Shown here: positions 22,856 to 32,966 of the stretch, piece by piece
Position numbering within the stretch: the stretch's first letter is position 1
Layout: every line of letters begins with the position of its first letter
NCBI GenBank assembly: GCA_039105265.1
Contig: JAPFFF010000005.1
Span: 5,503,501 to 5,567,500 of the forward strand
Reading direction: 5' to 3'
Origin: Tritrichomonas musculus
Lineage: Eukaryota; Parabasalia; Tritrichomonadida; Tritrichomonadidae
Length of the DNA: 64,000 nt
The notes under the pieces: generated by a model
Databases searched by the model: none
Told to the model about the DNA's origin: nothing
What the model saw: only the letters and a program-made list of their open reading frames with translations
Translations under genes and position numbers: made by a program

Positions 22856-23336
22856 ATCATTTTACCATCTGTAAATTGTATTCTGTAAAGTTTTTATTGC
22901 GATGATGAAATTGAAGTTGCAAACCTGAAGCCTAAATGGTGAAATCTCTGCAGAAAATCTCACAATTTAGGTTCCAGGAGCTTAAAATATGAGCTTACTC
23001 GCAAAAAAATGTTCAGCATTTCTAAATATCCGAAATTTAGCTGATAAATCCCCATGCTGTAGGAACTCACAAGCTAAACCTCCAAGATATTGACTGAGAA
23101 CATCCCTGCAGAAGAAGTTCAAAATATAAGTCTTCGAGTTCGTGTTAAAAAAGGATCCACATTGATAAAAATGCTTATCGTTTCTACTTTTTGAATATCT
23201 TCCATTGAATTTATTAATGAACAATTATGCCCTCTAAAAGTTGTATCATTTTCTATGCTCTTTCAAAAAATAATCATGAACTTTTTCTGAAGGGCGAACT
23301 TTTTGAGACTACTCATTTTATAGCAGATACTTTAGT
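22856..23336 (-). repeat. Right 481-bp inverted arm
   Basis: Reverse complement of 18579-19059, with the same length and tips. Confidence 0.85.
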
Positions 23337-24210
23337 TAGCATGTGCAAAGTCCTGGACAAAAGGACTAAACTAACTTATAGTTAATTTAAAAAACATTTT
23401 ATCTTTGAATTAAGGATACGTATTTGAAATTATTATTATATTTTTGTTTTAAAAAATAGGTGCGGACACGGTGAAGTGAAATAGATTCTCTCCAAAATTG
23501 GTATACAATCATTATTTTTTATAAGGATTAAAAATATATTAATTTTATTAAATTTCGTTCCGCCGATGCAGCTGTGGAATATTACATTTTTTTTTCTGAG
23601 AAATAAATATGTAAACTATTGAAAATATTTTATCTCTTCGTAAACTATTGAAATAGAAAAATTGACTATTAAATCTCTTATTTTTGCGTTTAAAATGATA
23701 AAAATGTTATATTTTTATTTTCTATGTTATTTAAAAATATTTATATCATTCATAATCCACATAACTTCAAAATTGGATGAAAAAGTATTCAATTTTCAAT
23801 TTTTTAAAAAATGAGAAAAAAAATTTAGCAGATTTTATATAAAAAAGTACTAAAAAAATTATTAATATTTTTAAATTATTATTATTTATTTAATTTAAAA
23901 TTTATATATCAAATATTATTATCACCTTTCAATATTAATTAAAAAGATAATGATTTATTTAATTATTCTCTCAAAATAAAATGGATTAATTCAAATATTA
24001 AATTGATGCTTCAATTATATTCAAAATAACATAAATTTTCTGAACTAATAAATTGATCGGAAAAACTAATACAAAAATCGATCTCCACTGCTGAATCATA
24101 GGAATTTATTAATATCATTAATTAGAAATATTTTTATTATAGCAAGTATCAAAACTATATAAGAGTGAATGAATCAAAAATATTAGTTCTATGATATATT
24201 TGCCTAGATA
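23337..24210. other. AT-rich noncoding stretch
   Basis: No supported gene. A small hairpin AGTCC...GGACT lies near 23350-23370 and a GC-richer word GGTGCGGACACGG near 23460; both are unexplained. Confidence 0.5.
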
Positions 24211-25573
24211 AGAGGATGTCCCACAGAAATAAAATTCAATTTTTTTCAATGATTTCTATTTTATTGTTGTTCAAAATAAGAAAAATCAAATAAATGTAAG
24301 CGATAAAGTTTAAATCTACTTATAATTTAGCTGAATGACTGATTCGTGAAAATAATATAATTCTCAATATCTTTGACTTGTAAATATATTTTTTTGTTTT
24401 GAAAGGATATACAGCATTAGTAACATGATTATATTAGTAATTTGCATTTTTGCGCCACAATTTTGATTTTCTTTTGTAAAAACAAGATCATCAAGTTGTT
24501 TAGATTGAAACAAAAAAAATAGTCTATAAATATTCTATTAATCATTATTTTATTTTTTTTAAATTTATTAAATTATAAATTGATATATTAATCAAAAATT
24601 TGTCGAGTTAAAATTAAGATATTAGCAAATAAATTTGCTTAATCATTTTTGACCAAATACTAATTCAAAAAAAAGAAAATTTCAATGGCTCAGTACAATA
24701 AATTTAAAATTCTTAACGTACATTTTGGTTTTTATTCTTTTTATATGAAAACATGAAGCAATCAAAAGCAAAAAAATCAATTATAGAAATATAATAGATC
24801 GAATAGATCCGATATTTGGAAATAAAGGATAGTTTGCTAAGCTTATTACTAGAATTCAGATAATCACATACAACTTGGAAAGAAATTTATATTATTAAAT
24901 GATAGTATCATTATTTATATACTCCAAAAATTAGGATTTCAGATTTTTAAATTACAAAAAGTTGGTAATTGCTAAAAAGAAAATACCTATTCTATTTAAT
25001 TTCAAAATATTTACGACCTAAACAATAAACTTAAGTTGAATTTTTATAAATACTTCATAAGTTCACACGATTTTGGTACTAGCTCATCTTCTACTGCAAA
25101 AAATTGAAAAATAAAACAATGAATAATAATGAATAAAAACAATTTTCAAGAAATTATAATTATTTTTAATAATTACTTTTGATTTTTATCATTTATTTGC
25201 TATAATATTCTTTCTTATGGGTTTTCTTTTCAGAATCTTAAATAAATCATATTAATTTGCACAAATATATTAAAAATCAAGAGTTTTACTTTCAGAGGAT
25301 TATTTTTAAATATAAATTTCATTAATAAAAATCAATATTTCAATTAAATTAAGCCAAAAAAAATATTTTTTTTATTTTTTTATTTTGATGAATCATTTTC
25401 AAAATATTGAAAAATAATTCAATTTTGAAACAAAAGTTTATTTGTTGCATATATTAAATTTTCTTCGACAAAATAATAATTATATAGTTTATATAATTTT
25501 AATATAAAATATTAAAAACAATATCAAAAATATGGAAGAATCTATGGACTATTTAGTTTGTGGGACATCCTCT
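24211..25573. mobile_element. Inverted-repeat element, non-autonomous, 1363 bp
   Basis: The ends are AGAGGATGTCCCACA at 24211-24225 and its exact complement at 25559-25573. The interior is AT-rich and noncoding. The right end nearly touches the next element. Confidence 0.65.
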
Positions 25574-25577
25574 CCTA

Positions 25578-25862
25578 CAGTATAGTAAAAAAATATGAAA
25601 ACGTAAAAATATTATTCAAAAAGTTGGAAAACAAGCTTTTTCATAATAAACACTCAATTTTTTTGAGTAAATATTGTTTTATCGTCATTTGAAAAAGTAG
25701 CTTTTCCAGCTTTTTGAATTTTACGAAAAAGTTCGAAAATCCATTTTTTCAAATGACGATAAAAAGAATTAGCCAAGCAAATTTGGCCTTATTTCTTTGA
25801 AAAAGTGTATTTTCCAACTTTTTTAGTATTTTTTGACGATTTCATATTTTTTTACTATACTG
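25578..25862. mobile_element. 285-bp MITE of Tc1/mariner type
   Basis: The ends begin CAGTATAGTAAAAAAATATG on both strands, and inverted similarity extends inward about 80 bp (AAAAAGTTGGAAAA on each arm). TA flanks both ends (25576-25577 and 25863-25864). CAGT-type tips with TA duplication are classic for Tc1/mariner. No coding capacity. Confidence 0.82.
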
Positions 25863-25885
25863 TAGATATAAAATCAAAAAAAATA

Positions 25886-27332
25886 AGAGGTGCGAGAACT
25901 ACCTTTGGTTAACCAATTTATTTCAAATTTAGATATTTATTTACACAGGTAAAATAATGTATAATTAATGTATAATTGTTTAATTTTGTTCGCTACAAGT
26001 AATAGTATATTGATTTTAAAATTGAATATGAGAAAATAAACAATTCAAATTTTTATTTCTAAAAAAATAAAAAAAGAGCACCAAATAATTTGTTTTTTAA
26101 GGTAATTTTTATATATGTTTAAATAAAATAATTTAAATATTCACATTTTTAACTTTTGTAATCGTTGAGCAATTAATTATTTCCTTTTTAAAATTGAATG
26201 AAAATTTGAGGGAAAACGATTATATCAAAGTGAAACAATGATCGTTAAAAAAAAATAGTAAACGGGGAAAGGTCCCTCTTAAAGGATTTCAATATTCGAA
26301 ATTTAAACAAACAAAGAATATAGCATAAAATGATATATTATTACTAATATCAATGATATTATTTGATAATTCATAAATTAAATTATTTCCTTGGTTAAAA
26401 GTTACGATTATGAAACAAAGATTCTCAAAAATATGTTTTATTGTTGTCATTTGACAAATAACTGATATTTAATTGGTTTAATAATTATTTCTTTAACGAA
26501 TAATGCATGGTTTATATAGATATAATCTGAAATTCTTGATAATTATTTATTTTAGTCTTATTCATTATAATAGCCTGTTATTATTATATTATTATTTAAT
26601 TTAATGAAAGTATTAGCGTATAAAGTGTGAAAGTAGATTTATAAAATTATTGAAGATAAGATCTGTCCTCTGTTTGCTATTTCAAGATAAAAAAAAATAT
26701 TTTTTAAAATAAATTTCGTCCAAAAATTATATATTACTTTTTATTTATTTTTAATTTACTGATATTTAAGAAATATTAATAAAATATTATATAACGGAAT
26801 ATGTACAGAATTTTGAGGGGATTTAAGCCTAACGAACATTTCTACTCAATTCTTTTATAACTTTTTGTGAATATAAAAATAAAACTACGCCCGTCGAGCG
26901 GATTTATAAATAATCATAATATAATATCATACAATATAATTTAATTCTAATATAAAATTATTATCCCCATAAAATTAATATTATAGCTAGATATTTATGT
27001 TTTCTATAATTTTTTTGTTAAAATAAATTTATCTCATTTATATTATAATATTATATATATATTAATTAGAAATTATATCAATAATATTATTTAGAATATG
27101 ATGAAATGAATAAATAATCAATATTGGTTCAACTTCAATCATATTCTTGAAAATATGTAAAATTTAAATTTCGACGTATGAACTTTCAAATAGTTTGATA
27201 CTGATATGTAATATACATAATTAATTATATACTTTATTTTATTAAAAAAATCATAAGGCTAACGAATTATTTTTTGAAAAATCAATCCTTTTTTAAAACA
27301 AAAAATACGTTATTTTAGTTCTCGCACTTCTA
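25886..27332. mobile_element. Inverted-repeat element, non-autonomous, about 1.45 kb
   Basis: The left end AAGAGGTGCGAGAACTA matches the reverse complement of the right end (TAGAAGTGCGAGAACTA). The interior is AT-rich and noncoding. End points are good to a few bases. Confidence 0.6.
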
Positions 27333-27722
27333 AAAAATAATTAAAATATATTTTTCTCATAATATATGTAATTTTCACAAAATTAAAGTTTATAGTAAAT
27401 ATAATAATATAATATAATTTTATGTAATATACATCTTGTTTTCATGTATTGCCCATATGTCGAGATAGCTGTTTTTCAACGGATGATTTAAATTGAATTT
27501 TTAGACATCAATATCTAGCATCTCGACTTACAAGTAGATTTATATAAATATTTAAATATTATAAAATAACATGTAATAAGTATATTATATATTTATTCTT
27601 ATATTTCAAAAGATATAAGTATTTTAATAATTCAAAATTTTTGTGAAGTCAGCGTCTGTACCTCTCTTAAAAAAAATGCGTTCATATAATTTTTTATATT
27701 TTTTGTTTAAAATATGCTTTTT

Positions 27723-28533
27723 TATCCCGGGAAAATCCCGAAAATTTGTCAAAAATCCCGAAAATTTCGCGTGAGGCTGCGAAAATTTTTTTTGGTATTT
27801 TTTAATAATATTAATATTATTAAAATCTGAAAAATAAAAGAAGAAATCTTGGCAGTTTTATCCTAAATTAATATATAACCTAAATGTATTATTTAAATAT
27901 TTTTAAAATAAAAATTGAAAGAATTTTCTCCTAATTATGATCATTATTTTTATATTTGTCATGTATCCACCGAAATATATATATTAACTCTCTTTAAATT
28001 CAACATAAAACCATTTTTTAATAAAAATTAAAGTGATTTTTAATTCAAGTTGAAACCTTTTTTGATGATCATATATATTATTCTAAAAAAATTGAATATT
28101 TCATTTATAGAATTTAAAAAAAAAAAAAAAAAAAACAAATATCAACATGTAAAATGTATACAATAATAGAAAATTACCTAAATCTATCTCAGAATTCACA
28201 TTTTTTTAATAACAAAATTGAATTAAAAAAGATCGTTATGTTTAATTTCTGAAAAAATTTAAGTTATTTTTAGAATGAAAAATATGAATGATTTCCTGAG
28301 CAGCTGTATTGATTAATTAATATAATATATGCATTAAAATTAAATAATAGAATAATTTTTTTAATCTGAGTTAAAAAAAAAAAATATAAAAAATCAGGGA
28401 AAAAAGCAAGAAATCCCGGGGAAAGTTCTCAATTTTTTTTCCCGTGATTTTCCCTGGATAAAATAACGTGTTTTTTCCCAGGATTTTTTAAACGTATTTC
28501 CCGAAATGTTCCCTTTCCCGAATCACATCCCTG
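27723..28533. repeat. CCCGGGAAA-rich repeat with a hAT-like right tip
   Basis: GC-rich words (ATCCCGGGAAAATCCCG, AAATCCCGAAAATTTC) at the left are mirrored around 28400-28533 (TTTCCCGTGATTTTCCCTGG, TTTCCCGAATCACATCCCTG). The rightmost word, read inward, starts CAGGGATGTGATTCGGGA, a tip of the kind seen in hAT MITEs. I could not find its left partner, so this may be a broken or composite element. Confidence 0.45.
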
Positions 28534-29315
28534 GACGTGGTAGGACCAAATATAATTTGAATTTTTTGTACAAATATCTCCTTAAATAATTTGTTATTGC
28601 AATTCTAAAATATATTATTATATTATATATTTGATATTTATTAAAATAAATCAATAATAAATGAGATCCCCTATCTATTTGAAAAGCATCTAAATTACAA
28701 ATGGCATTAAAATGAATAGAACATCAGAACGACTTTATTAATCAAAAAATAAATGGTGTTTATTAAATATATACCTGCTTGCTCACTTTTCCTATTGACC
28801 AAAATTACATAATTTGAAAAAAAAAATTTAATGATCATCCATATTCTGAAAAAATTTTGTTATACTTTTTTCTTAAATAGAGTTTAATTTTGGGATATTT
28901 GTAAGTTTACTATAATATTACTTATTGCATACCTTAAAATTCAATTCTAATGAGGTGATAAAAAAAGTGGTTTTAGCCAATTTCAAAACTTTCAATTGAA
29001 TAGAAGAATGCGAATTCAAAAATGTAGCAACTGAACTATTAATATATCAAAATTAATCATTTGCAGAATATTTTTTATTGAGTATTTTTTTAATCCATTT
29101 ACTTTTTTATTCAAAAATTTATACTTCAACAAGTCCGATTTCATAAAAATTGAATGAAAGTAAATTGTCTTCTGAGATAATTTTTGAAATTATTGGTAAA
29201 ATAGTATTATATATTTAAATGTTAATGCAATTTAATTGATAAAGTTTTGTGATAATAAATATTAAATGAGATATTTTACCTACAAAAATGTGATTATATT
29301 TGGTCCTACCTCGTC
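28534..29315. mobile_element. Inverted-repeat element, non-autonomous, about 780 bp
   Basis: GACGTGGTAGGACCAAATAT at the left matches the complement of the right end (GACGAGGTAGGACCAAATAT). If the tip is GGACCAAATATAAT, TA is the flanking dinucleotide on both sides. Noncoding interior. Confidence 0.65.
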
Positions 29316-30157
29316 TTTGAAAAGAAAAGTTAAATGATATTTAAGGGTGTGCTCTAAACCGTAGCAATAAAAAATTGTTTTATCTTTGTTCATAATGATT
29401 TTTTTTCTTATATTACTATTTAGTACATTAATATTTTTTTTAAATAATATATTTGTTCATTATGAATTTATATTATTGAAAAAGCAAAATTATAAAATAT
29501 CTAATTCTCCATCAAAACAAAAAATCAAAAATTCCCTCTGTGAAAATTTTAGTATCATGATTTATATTATCATGGGAAAATATGAAATCGCAATTACTGA
29601 TTCTTAAGGCTCCCTATTATTTTTAAATTTTCAAATTTTCCATAAAAAACGTATTCTTGGTTAACAGATATGGTAAATGTTTGTTAACCAAAAATCTAAA
29701 CGTACGAAAAATAATATTGAAATTTGAAAGTGCTGCAAATTTTACAGAGATGCACATAAAAAAATGAAACATATTCCGTTGTTTTTAATGCTATATGAAG
29801 TACTTATAATGAGTTTTTCTCATAAAAATTCAAAAAAAAGTAATAATAATTATTGATTAAAAAAATATATTTTTATGAAAACTGGTGTATAATCATAATT
29901 TCATTACATATGAAATATTCTTGCTTTTGGACTTTGTAATCCTTATAGATATTTCTGTGGATGAAAAGGTGATCATAAAGAGTATTTGCGTCATAACTTG
30001 CTACAGCTTATATATAATGCAGCAATCATGTTTCATATCATAAGTTTGGGTTATAGAAGAGAATATATAGTTTTTTGATTTATTATAATTAAAGATTTAA
30101 AATTAAAAAATTCATTTTTATATTAAAAAAATAAAAAAAATAAATAGCTACTTAAAT
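29316..30157. other. AT-rich intergenic stretch before SPT5
   Basis: One short hydrophobic frame near 29395-29607 has no family resemblance and sits in AT-rich sequence, so I do not call it. It includes the 3' flank of the leftward SPT5 gene. Confidence 0.55.
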
Positions 30158-32752
30158 TCAGTATTGATTACGGTCGTATTGTTGATATGGAGTACCTGAG
30201 GTTGAATATGGTGAACCTGCATAGGGGCTGGGTTGCTGATATGCTGAAGGTGGGCTTTGAGCTTGGTAAGGTGTTGGATATTCACTTCCATATGCTGATG
30301 ACATCTGACCAGTATTATAAGGAGATTGCTGTCTGTAATAATCGTTTCCATAAGTTGGCATTGGAGGTTGCTGCCCATAGTTGTTTCCATAGGAGCTTGA
30401 TATCGATGATCCCCTTCCACTTTGTTCTCTTGAACGAGAAGATTCGTTGCTTGGCTTCCTTTTCTGAGTGAAAATTCTAGAGAAAGCATCATTTCCATCA
30501 TCTTTTGTAGAAACCATTTTCCATCTAATTCCATGATTGCCACCTCTATTATCATACCCACTTTGATTTGAACCCGAACCTTCATCACTCCTATTTAACG
30601 TCATTAACAAACTTGTATTATGCATAATAACACGAATTGATGCTTTATCAGCTCCTTTGATTGTTGCTAATTGATTTTTAAATTTACCACTAGTTATCAT
30701 TATAGTTTTACCGAGAAGCTTCTTGTCTGTAGGTGAACGGCCACTTGTATAACGGCTAGGTTGGTTATAAGCTGAAACACTTGGCGATGTACTGGCTTGG
30801 CAATCATGCGGCTCAACCACAAATAACCCATTGTATTTTGAAGATGATGAATCATTATGCAAGAAAACTACATCAATTGCAATATGTTTAACTTGTGCTC
30901 GTACTTGTTTGAGCTCTGTTGTATCAACAACAACAGTCTGACCAACAATAATTGGACGACCACCTGTATCTCTAGCACTTGATCTGTCTTTTTGCCTTGA
31001 TGCAATTTCGTCGAGTGACACTGTTTTGGAGGTTCCGGTTGTTAGAAGAATGTAAATTGTTCCATTTTCGATTCTCCAAATAACACCACTTGTGTTATCA
31101 GTTAAACGGACAAAATCAAAGAGATTATAATTTCCAATTGATTTTTGACCTTGGTTAATTTCATGTGTCATAACAAGATAACCGGTGTATACATCAATGA
31201 CTTTCTCATTTGTATCAAGGACGACTGAAGCTGTCTTATCATTAATGACAAGAACTTCACCTGTTTGATCATGGTATGATCCGCTTGTAACCTTCACGTG
31301 ATCACCAGGCTTGAAATATTTAGATAATTTTGTAATTTCAACTTGGAGTTCAACATCACCAAATTTGTCGTCTAGAGGTTTGACTGTAGCATTTTTTTCA
31401 TTGATAGCTAAAATTTTAACAGCTAATCCATTATATTCTCCTTCATTGATAAGAGCAATATCATTAATTCCAAATGAAGCAGTAGATGTAATACCAAGAG
31501 ATTCGTACATATTATCTTCGAAATGTGGTATTTTTTTTTCAAACAATGTTAACTCAAGGCCATCTATAAATTTTTTGGGTTCTTCTGGACCAATGCTGAG
31601 ATTACTTACAGTTACTCTATCAATTGGGTAAACCTTATAAGCAAATGTTGAATAAAAGTTAGTGTTATCCCAAAAGTAAACGTCATTTATTTCTTTATAT
31701 GCAGCTTTTGGAATCGATTTGAATAAATTTCGTTTTTCATCAGAATCAGTACGTTCAACTTGACTACTTATGCGTTTTAATTTTTCTAAGTTGAAATCTT
31801 CTTGAGGTGGTCTATAAGTCTTGGTGCTTTTATTTTTTTCCTTTGTAAGTTCTGTTTGCTTTAAGCCAATTGGCTCCTCGTCGTCATCATCTCGATTTGA
31901 AGAGCCATATCTGAAACTTTCAAGACCTGCATAATCAATACGTGGGACAAGTTTGACAAGAACCTGGCTACTATTTGTATCAACACTTATGACTTGGGCA
32001 AGATCGTTTTGATAAGATTCATTTCTATTATCCCTGCGAATTCTAACAAATTGTCCTGGTACAACTTGATCATGCTTTATGGGGACAGAAAGACAAGCTG
32101 TCATTTCATTAGTTGGAACAACCCTAATTTGCTGTTGAAGTGCATTTGGTACGTTGCTTTTAATCATTGTAACTTCACGTGATGTAATAGCTTCAACAAA
32201 AATAATTCCACTTCCTTTACTGGTGTAAAAAGCTGAATAAACAGTTGGATATAAAATTTGGGATCGATGAAAATATTTTCTTAATAGAAAATATACAACA
32301 GCAAGTTCTTTTGATGGCTTAACATGAACCAAAAACAATTTTTTTGTACTAGATGTTGGAATAAGTGATAAACGCCATTGTAGAATTGTTGTATTTACAG
32401 CGTCATCATCAATAATTTGATAAGTATCCCTATCGTAATAGTCTTGATTTTGATAATTCTTTGCGATTCTTGAAATTTCTTCCTTTTCAGATGAGCCTTT
32501 TGATTTTCCTGACCTTTTATTTTGATGGTAAATAGAAAATTGGTTTGATTCATTAACATCTTCTTCATCATCATTAACGAATTTACCCATTTCTTCATCA
32601 TCTTCATAATCGAGAGAATATTCATTTTCGTCGTCGTTTGAACTACCAGATTCGTCTTCGGCTTCGTTTTCTTGATACCTCGAGATATCCATTTTACGTT
32701 TTGGCTTATGGGCCGCTTCCATTTCTTTATCGGACGAATCCGAGTAACTCAT
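30158..32752 (-). CDS. SPT5: SPT5, transcription elongation factor (DSIF large subunit)
   Basis: An 864-residue protein with the full SPT5 plan. Residues 1-120 are acidic (EDESGSSNDDENE, YEDDEEMGKF). Residues about 125-223 form the NGN domain (QWRLSLIPTS, HVKPSKELAVVYFLLRKYF, GIIFVEAITSREV). KOW modules follow: about 230-273 (VPGQFVRIRR), 430-470 (NDIALINEGEYNGLAVKI), 480-525 (PGDHVKVTSGSYHDQTGEVL) and a late one (LLGKTIMITSGKFKNQLATI). The last 70 or so residues are Tyr/Pro/Ser/Gln repeats (SPPSAYQQPSPYAGSPYSTS) equivalent to the phosphorylated C-terminal region. With SPT4 it clamps RNA polymerase II on DNA and recruits capping and elongation factors in the nucleus. Length is slightly below yeast and human SPT5. 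It is followed 214 bp upstream by another leftward gene. Confidence 0.93.
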   Translation of the reverse strand: MSYSDSSDKEMEAAHKPKRKMDISRYQENEAEDESGSSNDDENEYSLDYEDDEEMGKFVNDDEEDVNESNQFSIYHQNKRSGKSKGSSEKEEISRIAKNYQNQDYYDRDTYQIIDDDAVNTTILQWRLSLIPTSSTKKLFLVHVKPSKELAVVYFLLRKYFHRSQILYPTVYSAFYTSKGSGIIFVEAITSREVTMIKSNVPNALQQQIRVVPTNEMTACLSVPIKHDQVVPGQFVRIRRDNRNESYQNDLAQVISVDTNSSQVLVKLVPRIDYAGLESFRYGSSNRDDDDEEPIGLKQTELTKEKNKSTKTYRPPQEDFNLEKLKRISSQVERTDSDEKRNLFKSIPKAAYKEINDVYFWDNTNFYSTFAYKVYPIDRVTVSNLSIGPEEPKKFIDGLELTLFEKKIPHFEDNMYESLGITSTASFGINDIALINEGEYNGLAVKILAINEKNATVKPLDDKFGDVELQVEITKLSKYFKPGDHVKVTSGSYHDQTGEVLVINDKTASVVLDTNEKVIDVYTGYLVMTHEINQGQKSIGNYNLFDFVRLTDNTSGVIWRIENGTIYILLTTGTSKTVSLDEIASRQKDRSSARDTGGRPIIVGQTVVVDTTELKQVRAQVKHIAIDVVFLHNDSSSSKYNGLFVVEPHDCQASTSPSVSAYNQPSRYTSGRSPTDKKLLGKTIMITSGKFKNQLATIKGADKASIRVIMHNTSLLMTLNRSDEGSGSNQSGYDNRGGNHGIRWKMVSTKDDGNDAFSRIFTQKRKPSNESSRSREQSGRGSSISSSYGNNYGQQPPMPTYGNDYYRQQSPYNTGQMSSAYGSEYPTPYQAQSPPSAYQQPSPYAGSPYSTSGTPYQQYDRNQY

Positions 32753-32966
32753 TTTTACTTAGATATATAATATTTCAAAAAGTTAAATAAAGTCATACAT
32801 TAAAAAAAATTGAAATCTTTTTTGGCCGATTTTTTTATTCATAAATCAGAATATTTAACATCTTTAATTATTAATTCCAAAATAAATAATATATATTAGA
32901 AAAATTTAACATATATTTATTTGCAAAAAAAAAAAAAAAACAAAAGTCAATTAAGATTTCAAAATA

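Larger units (their letters stand above)
18579..23336. mobile_element. Long-inverted-repeat element with 481-bp arms
   Basis: Arms at 18579-19059 and 22856-23336 are inverted copies with no difference that I could find by eye. The outer tips read ACTAAAGTATCTGC. Without the pogo-type transposon that occupies 19485-22633, the element would be about 1.6 kb: two arms plus about 640 bp of unique AT-rich DNA. That is a foldback architecture with no transposase of its own visible. TA could be the target duplication (C-TA-AAG on both sides). Confidence 0.8.

Noticed and set aside
18579-23336. Maverick/Polinton, because of the long inverted ends
   Set aside because: Far too short, and no polymerase, integrase, ATPase or capsid-type gene is present.
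29386-29607. Hydrophobic 70-codon frame
   Set aside because: Ile/Phe/Leu richness is what AT-rich DNA gives by chance; no signal or domain supports it.
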